Part shown: positions 9,161 through 17,026 of the stretch, piece after piece
How the letters are laid out: the number at the start of each line of letters is the position of its first letter
Numbering within the stretch: position 1 is the first letter of the stretch
Source of the DNA: CAYWNA01 sp964459305
GTDB taxonomy: Bacteria > Planctomycetota > Planctomycetia > Pirellulales > Pirellulaceae
Reading direction: 5' to 3'
Assembly: GCA_964459305.1 (NCBI GenBank)
Contig: CAYWNA010000026.1
Span: forward strand, 1-64,000
DNA length: 64,000 nt
Made by a program: the position numbers and the translations under genes
Notes under the pieces: model-generated
What the model saw: only the letters and a program-made list of their open reading frames with translations
The model's database searches: none
What the model was told of the DNA's origin: nothing

Positions 9161-9571
9161 AAGCGTGTCAGATGCCCACATTGTGGCCTGGAACTGCGGG
9201 TCGATGGACAATTCGCCGGTCAAACGGGTCCTTGCCGAGCGTGTGGAAAGACCGTGACGATTCCCAAGCCCTGGGCCACATCGGGGTCGGGCGCACCAGC
9301 TCCGATTGACTGCGGCATCGCTTACCCCAAGTGCAGTAGCATGTTGATCCGCCCCGGCCCGTGGCCGTGGTATCTCGGCACGATCGGAGCGATTTTTGTA
9401 TCCGCGAGAGTCTGCAACGGATGCGGACATGAGTTCGACGCCCGCAAGCCACAGGCGGATCTCGGCAAGCGCAAGCTCCGGTTGGCGCTGCTCATCAACG
9501 GCTTCGGGGCCTTGGGCATTCTGACCGTCGTGTTTCTCTTAGGGCTGCTTTTCTTTCTGACGTTCGAGTAG
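9161..9571 (+). CDS. Zinc-ribbon membrane protein lacking a canonical start codon
   Basis: The frame is open from 9137 to the stop at 9571 and encodes two cysteine clusters: CPHCGLELRV...CRACGKTV (from 9173) and later YPKCSS...CNGCGHEFD, followed by one C-terminal transmembrane helix (ALLINGFGALGILTVVFLL). Zinc-ribbon plus transmembrane helix is a common layout for small planctomycete proteins, which usually open with a Met a few residues before the first CPHC. Here no ATG, GTG or TTG occurs in frame before the first ribbon. The first usable start is GTG 9254, which would delete that ribbon. Either the start codon has been lost (gene decay or base error) or a shortened protein from 9254 is made. 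The boundary given is the first codon that fits the domain; function is unknown. Confidence 0.45.
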   Translation, partial: KRVRCPHCGLELRVDGQFAGQTGPCRACGKTVTIPKPWATSGSGAPAPIDCGIAYPKCSSMLIRPGPWPWYLGTIGAIFVSARVCNGCGHEFDARKPQADLGKRKLRLALLINGFGALGILTVVFLLGLLFFLTFE

Positions 9572-9644
9572 GTATGATGGTTCGACCATCTGCGGAATGC
9601 TCCCTCCGCAGGTTCAGAAATCGGATCGTTTGCAGGAAAGAACC

Positions 9645-10001
9645 ATGAATGACATGACATCGGTAGCCCTGGTTCAGCACATGGCACAGCGATTTGCTGA
9701 ATACGTTGGCTTGGCTGAGAAACTCGATAGCCCAAACCCAGAAGACACAGTTCCAGTCAAGTGTGGGATCGTCGCCTTCGGCCTCATCTCAGATGTCGAA
9801 AAGTGGTCGCAGGACGAGTATGAGTTCGTCAAGGGACGCTTGGATGACGTCGCTGAAGAAGCACCAGAAGACGTCATCAAGCTGAAGGCGATGTGCTTGG
9901 GGGCCATGTGTGCTCTGCGGCTCGAGGGCAAGATGAGTAACGAAGAGTTTGCCCTGGCCGATGCCCAACTGCCCAGTCTTTTGGAGGCATGCGACCGTTA
10001 G
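9645..10001 (+). CDS. Small acidic hypothetical protein
   Basis: Predicted cytoplasmic protein of 118 residues that I do not recognise. It is acidic, has no signal peptide or transmembrane helix, and is composed of helix-prone segments (for example YEFVKGRLDDVAEEAPEDV). ATG 9645 is chosen over ATG 9597 because AGGAAAG lies 5 bases upstream. It is followed by the palindromic element at 10041-10148. No motif suggests a reaction. Confidence 0.6.
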   Translation: MNDMTSVALVQHMAQRFAEYVGLAEKLDSPNPEDTVPVKCGIVAFGLISDVEKWSQDEYEFVKGRLDDVAEEAPEDVIKLKAMCLGAMCALRLEGKMSNEEFALADAQLPSLLEACDR

Positions 10002-10040
10002 GATGGCGGACGCAACAACTTCCTCGTTTGACCGCGACCC

Positions 10041-10148
10041 GCGGCCAGGATTGACACTTTTCCGCATGTAGCCGAAGTCGCCAGACTTTGGCCTGCGTAG
10101 GGAAAAAACAAACTCTGGCGAGTTCGGCTACAGGTCAGACTTGTCCGC
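10041..10148 (+). repeat. 108-bp palindromic element, family A copy 2
   Basis: Full-length copy of the element at 2713-2820, in the opposite orientation, with about 93% identity by eye. It lies 40 bases before the alpha/beta-hydrolase start. Most differences are in the loop; both arms and both outer flanks are conserved, including two non-complementary positions in the arms. Confidence 0.85.
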
Positions 10149-10187
10149 TGATGGCATAAAGGAGAGCACGCGCAGAGGGTGGTTCGC

Positions 10188-11093
10188 ATGGATCAAGAGG
10201 AACGACGAAGCGAACTCTACGCCCTGCTTGGGGATTTGCCCGATCGTGCTCGGCCCATCTCCGCACGAAAGGTCTCGGAAATCCAATCTGGTGGATTCAC
10301 GGTCGAGAACCTCGTGTTGGATCTCAATGGTATCGAGTCTGTGCCGGCGTTTTTTGTCAAGCCAGTGGGAATGACGGGGCCCTTTCCTTGCGTCCTGTAC
10401 AACCACGCCCACGGCGGTGACTACGTCTTGGGTAAGGATGAATTGCTTGAGGGGCGGCCGGAATTGCAGCAGCCGGCGTATGCCGAAGAATTGACGCGAC
10501 GTGGCATTGCCGCTTTGTGTATCGATACGTGGTTGTTCGGCGAGCGTCGGGGCCGAACGGAGTCCGAGCTGTTCAAGGAGATGATCTGGCACGGGAAGGT
10601 GTTGTGGGGCATGATGGCCTACGACAGCTTGCGAGCCGTGGACTATCTCGTCTCCCGCTCAGATGTCGATTCGAACCGTATCGCCACGATCGGCTTATCG
10701 ATGGGCAGCACGATGGCGTGGTGGCTTTCGGCGTTGGACACTCGGGTCAGCGTCTGCGTGGATCTGTGCTGTTTGACCGACTTTCACTCGCTGATCGAGA
10801 CGCGCGGCCTGGATGGACATGGGATTTACTACTACGTTCCCTCGCTTTTGAGGCACTTTACGACAGCAGATATCAATGCACTGATCGCACCGCGGCCCCA
10901 CCTGAGCCTCGCTGGCAACCACGACCTCCTTACTCCGCCGGAGGGCCTGGATCGGATCGATGCGGCGCTACGAGCCGTGTACGCGGAGATGGGCAGTGCC
11001 GACCGGTGGAAACTGCTGCGTTACGAAATCGGACATTTTGAAACGGCCGAAATGCGGGCAGAAATACTGTCCTTTCTTGACCAGTGGCTGTGA
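10188..11093 (+). CDS. Dienelactone-hydrolase-like alpha/beta hydrolase
   Basis: Alpha/beta-hydrolase fold protein of 301 residues with no signal peptide, so probably cytoplasmic. The nucleophile elbow is GLSMGS (Ser in G-x-S-x-G). The likely acid is in LAGNHDLLTP and the histidine in IGHFETAE, giving a complete Ser-Asp-His triad. The N-terminal strand region VPAFFVKPVG...PCVLYNHAHGGDY resembles the acetyl xylan esterase/dienelactone hydrolase group. ATG 10188 is preferred over GTG 10179 because GAGGG lies 8 bases upstream. It stands between a REP-like element and msrA, so genomic context does not fix its substrate; esterase is the safest call. Confidence 0.75.
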   Translation: MDQEERRSELYALLGDLPDRARPISARKVSEIQSGGFTVENLVLDLNGIESVPAFFVKPVGMTGPFPCVLYNHAHGGDYVLGKDELLEGRPELQQPAYAEELTRRGIAALCIDTWLFGERRGRTESELFKEMIWHGKVLWGMMAYDSLRAVDYLVSRSDVDSNRIATIGLSMGSTMAWWLSALDTRVSVCVDLCCLTDFHSLIETRGLDGHGIYYYVPSLLRHFTTADINALIAPRPHLSLAGNHDLLTPPEGLDRIDAALRAVYAEMGSADRWKLLRYEIGHFETAEMRAEILSFLDQWL

Positions 11094-11196
11094 GGGATTG
11101 GGCAAGAACATGGTCGGCAAGAATATCTGGACTAGAATAACACAGCCCAGGCCGTCTGTCGGTTCGACAATCTGTTGATGTTTCCGGGGAGGACCC

Positions 11197-11901
11197 ATGT
11201 CTTGGCGTAACAGGTCTTTGAAGATCGTGATGGCAGTGTGTACTCTGGGGATGCTGCTGGCCGGGACCGCCTGCAACCAGCGATACTCCGGGGAAGATAC
11301 TGTGATGACAACGGATCCAGCTGAACCGTCTAATTCGCCATCCGGCCAATCTGCCGCCAATGAAACCGAAACCGCCACGTTTGGCGCGGGGTGCTTTTGG
11401 TGCGTGGAAGCCGTTTTCCTTCAGCTCGATGGCGTGCTGTCGGTTGAATCTGGGTACTCCGGCGGAGCGATCGAGAATCCTACGTATAAACAGGTCTGCA
11501 CGGGAACGACCGACCACGCCGAGGTCTGCCAAATACGCTACGATCCGTCAAAGATCACGTTCGACGAACTGTTGGAGGTATTCTGGAGGACCCACGATCC
11601 GACGACGCTGAACCGGCAGGGAAACGACACGGGGTCCCAGTACCGCTCGGTGGTGTTCTATCACGATGATCGGCAGAAGGAATTGACCGAGCAGCGTAAG
11701 CGACAACTGGATGAAGCAGGGATCTGGGACGACCCGATCGTGACGGAAATCAGTCCATTCACCATCTTCTACAAGGCAGAGGAGTATCACCAGGACTACT
11801 TCAACCGCTCTCCAGAGGCGCGTTACTGTCAGGTTATCATCCGGCCGAAAGTGGAGAAGTTCCGCCAAGTGTTTAAGGACAAGCTGAAGAAGGCCGAGTG
11901 A
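11197..11901 (+). CDS. msrA: Peptide-methionine (S)-S-oxide reductase MsrA, lipoprotein form
   Basis: Reduces methionine-S-sulfoxide in proteins. The catalytic motif GCFWC (nucleophile Cys 66) is followed by conserved SGYSGG, DHAEVCQIRYDP, HDPTTLNRQGNDTGSQYRS and EEYHQDYF segments, covering the whole MsrA domain (about residues 58-230). Unusually, the protein has an N-terminal lipoprotein signal with lipobox LAGTAC (Cys 26), so it should be membrane-anchored outside the cytoplasm and repair envelope proteins. A strong Shine-Dalgarno GGGGAGG stands just before ATG 11197. There is no adjacent msrB. Family assignment is firm; location is inferred from the lipobox. Confidence 0.93.
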   Translation: MSWRNRSLKIVMAVCTLGMLLAGTACNQRYSGEDTVMTTDPAEPSNSPSGQSAANETETATFGAGCFWCVEAVFLQLDGVLSVESGYSGGAIENPTYKQVCTGTTDHAEVCQIRYDPSKITFDELLEVFWRTHDPTTLNRQGNDTGSQYRSVVFYHDDRQKELTEQRKRQLDEAGIWDDPIVTEISPFTIFYKAEEYHQDYFNRSPEARYCQVIIRPKVEKFRQVFKDKLKKAE

Positions 11902-12145
11902 GCGATCCATAGCCGCCTATGCATAACCTCTCCGGATGCCACGAAAAGCTGTATCAGGGGGCTTGTGATTGCTCTGCAGTTTGTTCAAAATCTCTACTCC
12001 TCTTGCTGCCGCGTTCGGCATAAGCCCCCCCGGCGGGGATGGCCATTGCCGGTGGATGCCTTCGGGACGAGCGCGACGCGGTTGACGTGAGTTCGCGGTT
12101 GGACGACGGACTACCCACAACCTTCGAAGAAACAACTGGCTGACC

Positions 12146-13465
12146 GTGGCCGACTTTCTCCTAGACCTGTTCAAACTTGGCAGCGACGATCACATTCTCA
12201 CCGCGCTCGTGTACGTCGTGGTTGCGATCGCTCACTGCGTTCTGATCTTGGGCCTGGTCGCTGCGGGAGCGATGTTCTTCATCTGGGCCGAACGGAAGGT
12301 GTCGGCGCGGATTCAGGATCGTCTTGGTCCAACCCGAACGGGCGGAAAGTTTGGGTGGCTGCAGTCCCTGGCGGACGGAATCAAGCTGTTCACCAAAGAG
12401 GATCTGGTTCCGGGCGAAGCGGATGCTTTGCTGTTCCGTTTGGCTCCCTATGTGGCTTTTGCCGCGAGCTTTTCGGCATTTCTAGCCCTGCCCTTCTCGG
12501 ACGGTTGGGTGGCTCAGCATCTGACTACCGGCGTCTTCTTTGTGCTGGCCGTGTTGGGCCTGGAGGTGTTCGGCGTGATTCTGGCCGGTTACGGATCGGG
12601 ATCGAAATGGTCGCTGTTCGGTGCCATGCGCGAAGCGGCACAGGTGGTCAGCTATGAAGTGCCCTTGGGATTGTGTGTCGTGGTGCCCGTGCTGATCTGC
12701 GGCACGTTGGATCTGGTGACCATCGCAAACATGCAGGCCGGCTGGTTCACGAACTGGCTGATATTCCACGATCCGTTCACGTTTTGCATCTTCTGGATCT
12801 ATTTCACGTGCGCTGTTGCCAGCGTGAACCGAGCCCCCTTTGATCTAGCCGAGGCTGAGAGCGAACTGGTGGGCGGTTTTCACACCGAGTATTCGGGCAT
12901 GCGTTGGAGTTTCTTCTTCATGGCCGAGTACGCGTCGATGTTCCTGGTCAGCGGGTTGGCTGCGATTCTGTTCCTGGGCGGCTGGCACGGACCGATTCCA
13001 GTCTTTGAAATCGTCGGTTGGGCTTACGGACCAGAGGAATTGGGTCCGAGCCCTGGGGGGTACATCGCAAATATTGCTGGATGCGCCAATTTCATCATCA
13101 AAGGGGTAGTGGGCGTTACGGTGATGATATGGATCCGCTGGACTCTGCCGCGTCTGCGAATCGATCAGGTGATCACCACGTGTTTGAAATACTGCGTGCC
13201 GCTTGCCGCCGTATGTTTCCTGGGAGCCCTGTTCTGGCGACTCGGTGGCCTTCCAACGGCGGGCGACATCGTGCCGGTCACCGAATACGGCCGTGCCGGC
13301 GTCCACGAACGTTGGGTGCTCGAAGACGAGGCCACCAAGGCTGAGGCAGCGAAGGCCGCTAGTCTGCCGCGGAATGTCGTGGAACGGGAATCCGATGACC
13401 TTGTGGCCCGCGACATGGATCGTTTCGCGTCAGCCGGCGCATCGGAAAGCGAAGGCGAAAGGTAA
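12146..13465 (+). CDS. nuoH: NADH-quinone oxidoreductase subunit H
   Basis: Membrane subunit of complex I that lies at the junction of hydrophilic and membrane arms and helps form the quinone site. The family signature is clear: FFIWAERKVSARIQDRLGPT near residue 47, then LADGIKLFTKED and the AEAESELVGGFHTEYSGM loop with its conserved acidic residues. There are about eight transmembrane segments. At 439 residues it is longer than usual because of a roughly 65-residue hydrophilic C-terminal tail rich in Glu, Ala and Arg. The start is GTG 12146. It begins a six-gene membrane-arm cluster; no nuoA-G precedes it, and nuoJ follows after 5 bases, so nuoI is absent from its usual place. Confidence 0.95.
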   Translation: MADFLLDLFKLGSDDHILTALVYVVVAIAHCVLILGLVAAGAMFFIWAERKVSARIQDRLGPTRTGGKFGWLQSLADGIKLFTKEDLVPGEADALLFRLAPYVAFAASFSAFLALPFSDGWVAQHLTTGVFFVLAVLGLEVFGVILAGYGSGSKWSLFGAMREAAQVVSYEVPLGLCVVVPVLICGTLDLVTIANMQAGWFTNWLIFHDPFTFCIFWIYFTCAVASVNRAPFDLAEAESELVGGFHTEYSGMRWSFFFMAEYASMFLVSGLAAILFLGGWHGPIPVFEIVGWAYGPEELGPSPGGYIANIAGCANFIIKGVVGVTVMIWIRWTLPRLRIDQVITTCLKYCVPLAAVCFLGALFWRLGGLPTAGDIVPVTEYGRAGVHERWVLEDEATKAEAAKAASLPRNVVERESDDLVARDMDRFASAGASESEGER

Positions 13466-13470
13466 TTGTC

Positions 13471-14070
13471 ATGTTGGCCGCAATCGACTGGCACACGCTG
13501 TTCTTCGCGTTGTTCGCGTTGATCGCTTGCGGTTTTGCATTGGCGGTTCTCTTTTCGTCGAGCATCGTGCGAATGGCGTTTTCCTTGGTCCTTTCGCTGG
13601 GAGCTGTCGCTGGTTTGTTCTTCTTGGCGGGAGCGGAATTCGTTGGGGCGATGCAGTTGATGATCTACGTGGGCGGAACGCTTGTGCTTCTGGTCTTCGG
13701 TGTGATGCTGACCGCCCAGAGCCGTTTCGTGCACATGAAAACCGGCGGTGGCGAGTGGGTGGTGGCCTTGGGGCTGGGGGGCATCCTTCTATTGCTGCTC
13801 GTGTCCACGGCGTTCAAGTTCGGGGATTGGAGTACATCGCGTCCCGCGTCGGACGAAATCAGACTGGCCGAGTCCAAATCGACGACACCCATCGGCTTGG
13901 CTCTATCGGGCGTGCGTTTGGACAAAGGCAAAGCTCCGCCCGACCGCCCCAACAGCCGCAGCGGCTACTTGCTGCCGTTTGTGATCATATCGATACACCT
14001 GTTGGTGGTCCTGATTGGGGCTGCCTATTTGGCTCGCGCCAAGAGGCGGGTCGATCGCGACAGTACCTAG
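13471..14070 (+). CDS. nuoJ: NADH-quinone oxidoreductase subunit J
   Basis: Complex I membrane subunit of 199 residues. The first 90 residues contain four hydrophobic helices with the conserved segment LAGAEFVGAMQLMIYVGG in the helix that holds the pi-bulge, followed by LVLLVFGVMLT. A polar stretch (about 115-155) separates them from the last transmembrane helix near residues 165-190. It starts 5 bases after nuoH and ends 18 bases before nuoK, consistent with co-transcription. Role in coupling quinone reduction to proton movement is from family knowledge. Confidence 0.93.
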   Translation: MLAAIDWHTLFFALFALIACGFALAVLFSSSIVRMAFSLVLSLGAVAGLFFLAGAEFVGAMQLMIYVGGTLVLLVFGVMLTAQSRFVHMKTGGGEWVVALGLGGILLLLLVSTAFKFGDWSTSRPASDEIRLAESKSTTPIGLALSGVRLDKGKAPPDRPNSRSGYLLPFVIISIHLLVVLIGAAYLARAKRRVDRDST

Positions 14071-14088
14071 CATGAGAATTCACGTGAC

Positions 14089-14424
14089 ATGATCCCTTTG
14101 TTCGCCCAGATCACCGTTTCTCATTATTTGGCCGTCGGCGCCGTGCTGTTCGTCACGGGCGTGTTGTGTATGGCCACAAAAAGAAACGCACTGGGCGTAC
14201 TGATGGGCATAGAACTGGTGCTGAACGGGGCCAACATCAACTTTGTGGCCTTTGGAAGCAATCTGTTGCGGGAAGATACCTTGGGATTGGACGGACAACT
14301 CATGGCGTTGTTCGTTATCGTGTTGGCCGCCGCCGAAGCTGCGGTGGCATTGGCAATTGCGTTGAATTTCTACAATAACCAGACCAGCATCGACGTTGAC
14401 CGAGGCGACGAGTTGAAGGGCTAA
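14089..14424 (+). CDS. nuoK: NADH-quinone oxidoreductase subunit K
   Basis: Small complex I membrane subunit (111 residues, three transmembrane helices). The conserved glutamates are present in GVLMGIELVLNGANINFVAF and in the AAAEAAVALAIALN helix, both required for proton translocation in characterised homologues. The stop codon overlaps the nuoL start by one base (TAATG), indicating translational coupling. Length and motifs are fully typical. Confidence 0.95.
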   Translation: MIPLFAQITVSHYLAVGAVLFVTGVLCMATKRNALGVLMGIELVLNGANINFVAFGSNLLREDTLGLDGQLMALFVIVLAAAEAAVALAIALNFYNNQTSIDVDRGDELKG

Positions 14425-17009
14425 TGGATTTATCCACTGTCTTACCACTGCTGCTAGGCGTGGCCGTGCTGCTGCCACTGGCCTCGTTCTTTTTCATTCT
14501 GCTTTTCGGGCCGCGGCTCGGCAAAGCACTTGGACATGGTGCGTATGTTGCCACCGGAGCGATTGTCGCTGCCGGAGTCCTGTCGCTTGCGTCGTTGGCG
14601 ATTTGGCTCACACAGCATTTCCCAGAAGACGCTTCGCATCACGGCGGCGACAATGAACATGCAGCTAGGTCCGTCACCGTGGTCCGCGGACAGGATCCGG
14701 GGCACGGTGACGAATCAGATCATCATGCAGTCGGCAATTCCAGTGACGAACCAAGTCACGAAGAGCATCCGGGGCATGACGCGGCGCACGAGCCTGCAAG
14801 GCATGCAGGTATCAATGGGCCGCCGCAAGCATACGCCGGCGAGTACTACCTGCTGGGCAAGTTCGGCAAGCTCCGTTTGGCGATCGGTTACCACATCGAC
14901 TCGCTGACAGTGATCATGTTCTGCATGGTCACGCTGATCGCCTCGTGCATTCACTTCTATGCCTGGGGCTACATGCACGAAGAATTGCACGACGTGACCG
15001 ATCCAGAAATCACGCTGGCCGACGGTTCCCATCTGAAGCGTCGGGGCCGGTACCATGTGTTCTTTCAGTACTTGTCCCTATTCAGCTTCAGCATGCTGGG
15101 ACTGGTGCTGGCCGGCAACATCGCCATGGTGTTTGTGTTTTGGGAATTGGTCGGCATCTGTTCGTACTTCCTGATCGGCTTCTATATCGAACGAAGAAGT
15201 GCCTGCCTGGCGGCCAACAAAGCATTCATCGTGAATCGCGTCGGCGATTTCGGCATGATCATCGGCATGATGGCCCTGTGGGCCGGCCTGGGGACGTTCA
15301 CGTTCGGGGATATTGAGGTTCCGGACGAAAGCGGTGTGATGCACGAGGAGCAGGGCCTCTTTAGTTTGGTCCGCTCGGAAAAGAACCACTATTCTCTGAA
15401 AACACCCGATGGCTTGGTTCGGCTGTCTGCTCGCGAAGAAATCGCCCAGATCGTTCACCAAGAAGGTCCCGATGCCACGGAGGAGATCGAATCAGCGATC
15501 TCCGCACGAATCGGCGATTGGCGAGACGGTGGCCCGGATGGGACCGGCAAGCGTTACGGGTACTGGTTGCTGATCGTGGGAGGCGTGGGAATCTTCTGTG
15601 GCTGCGTTGGCAAGAGTGCCCAGTTCCCACTGCACGTCTGGTTGCCGGATGCGATGGAAGGCCCCACACCGGTGTCGGCTCTCGTGCATTCGGCCACGAT
15701 GGTTGCAGCCGGAGTTTATCTGGTCGGTAGGTTCTTTCCCGTGTTCACGCCCGAAGTGCTGCTGGTGATCGCCGTCACTGGTTGTATCACGCTGTTTCTG
15801 GCCGCCACGATCGCGATCACCGCAACCGATATCAAGCGAGTCCTGGCATATTCCACGGTCAGCCAACTGGGCTACATGATGCTGGCGCTCGGTGTCGGCG
15901 GCTGGATCGCCGGCTTGCTGCACCTGATTACGCACGCGTTCTTCAAGAGCCTGTTGTTCCTGTGCTCCGGTTCGGTCATTCATGCCGTCCATACGAACGA
16001 AATGCCGGAAATGGGCGGTCTGCGGAAAAAGATGCCGATTACAGCCTACACGATGCTTGTGGGCTGCTTGGCAATTTCCGGCATCAGTATCCCATTCCTC
16101 ATTGGCTTCAGCGGCTACTACTCGAAGGATCGGATTCTCGAACAAGCATATGTGTTCATGGGGGAAAACGGCTCTTTCTTGGGCAGCATGTTCTTCTATG
16201 CGGCCGCTGGCGGCGCAGCGATTACGGCGTTCTACATGTTTCGTCTGTGGTACATGACTTTCGCGGGAAAACCGCGGAATCAACACCGATACGACCATGC
16301 CCACGAATCGCCCAAGACGATGACCGTGCCGCTGGTGGTTCTGGCGTTCTTCGCAACCGTGATTGCCTGGCAGCCGTTCGGAGGGCTAGGCGAACTGAGC
16401 AATCTGAGCGTGGTCAACCTACTGGAACAGTCGCGCCCGGTCGGCACGGTGAGGGACATGCCAGCGACGCTGGTGGACATGACGTGGCCGAACGAGCACA
16501 CTGCTCACGAGGACGCGCAATTCTGGCCCGTCGTGTTTCCTGTGACGTTGATCGCCACGTTTACGGCGTTAGCGGGAATCGCGCTTGCGACCGTGATGTA
16601 CTGCTTCGTCAGGATCAGTCCTGCGGAAGTGCGAAAACAGTTTGAAGCGATCTATCGATTCTTGTTGAACAAATGGTGGTTCGACGAGTTGTATGATTTC
16701 TGCTGGGTGCGCCCGGTGCACGTGATCGCCGGGTTTGTTTCGGGTATCGATCGAAAGTGGATCGATGGTTTCATCGATGGAACCGCAAACGTTACTCGTC
16801 GATTCGCAGCGTTTTGGGATTGGTTGGCGGATCGTACGATCGTGGACGGCTTTGTGAACCAACTGGCCCGGTGGTTCTACGCGACGGGGCTTTGGCTCCG
16901 CGTTTTCCAGACCGGCCAGATTCGACAGTATGTGATGTTCATTGTGATCGGGGCGATCACCGTTTTTCTCCTGATCAATTTCTTCTGGAGTCCATCCCTA
17001 GCGGGATAG
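14424..17009 (+). CDS. nuoL: NADH-quinone oxidoreductase subunit L with His-rich insertion
   Basis: Largest antiporter-like subunit of complex I, 861 residues against about 610-650 in common homologues. Key proton-path residues are visible: Glu in FVFWELVGICSY, Lys and His in GKSAQFPLHVWLPDAMEG and SALVHSATMVAAG, and Lys in DIKRVLAYSTVSQLGYMM. Two insertions explain the length. Residues about 66-135 form a hydrophilic loop with 11 histidines between early helices. A second polar stretch of about 80 residues follows GTFTFGDIEVPDE and precedes the broken helix 7 region. The C-terminus has the long lateral helix and terminal transmembrane segment. It overlaps nuoK and is followed after 17 bases by nuoM. 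The insertion roles are unknown; metal binding is only a possibility. Confidence 0.95.
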   Translation: MDLSTVLPLLLGVAVLLPLASFFFILLFGPRLGKALGHGAYVATGAIVAAGVLSLASLAIWLTQHFPEDASHHGGDNEHAARSVTVVRGQDPGHGDESDHHAVGNSSDEPSHEEHPGHDAAHEPARHAGINGPPQAYAGEYYLLGKFGKLRLAIGYHIDSLTVIMFCMVTLIASCIHFYAWGYMHEELHDVTDPEITLADGSHLKRRGRYHVFFQYLSLFSFSMLGLVLAGNIAMVFVFWELVGICSYFLIGFYIERRSACLAANKAFIVNRVGDFGMIIGMMALWAGLGTFTFGDIEVPDESGVMHEEQGLFSLVRSEKNHYSLKTPDGLVRLSAREEIAQIVHQEGPDATEEIESAISARIGDWRDGGPDGTGKRYGYWLLIVGGVGIFCGCVGKSAQFPLHVWLPDAMEGPTPVSALVHSATMVAAGVYLVGRFFPVFTPEVLLVIAVTGCITLFLAATIAITATDIKRVLAYSTVSQLGYMMLALGVGGWIAGLLHLITHAFFKSLLFLCSGSVIHAVHTNEMPEMGGLRKKMPITAYTMLVGCLAISGISIPFLIGFSGYYSKDRILEQAYVFMGENGSFLGSMFFYAAAGGAAITAFYMFRLWYMTFAGKPRNQHRYDHAHESPKTMTVPLVVLAFFATVIAWQPFGGLGELSNLSVVNLLEQSRPVGTVRDMPATLVDMTWPNEHTAHEDAQFWPVVFPVTLIATFTALAGIALATVMYCFVRISPAEVRKQFEAIYRFLLNKWWFDELYDFCWVRPVHVIAGFVSGIDRKWIDGFIDGTANVTRRFAAFWDWLADRTIVDGFVNQLARWFYATGLWLRVFQTGQIRQYVMFIVIGAITVFLLINFFWSPSLAG

Positions 17010-17026
17010 CTTAGGAATAAGCACCG

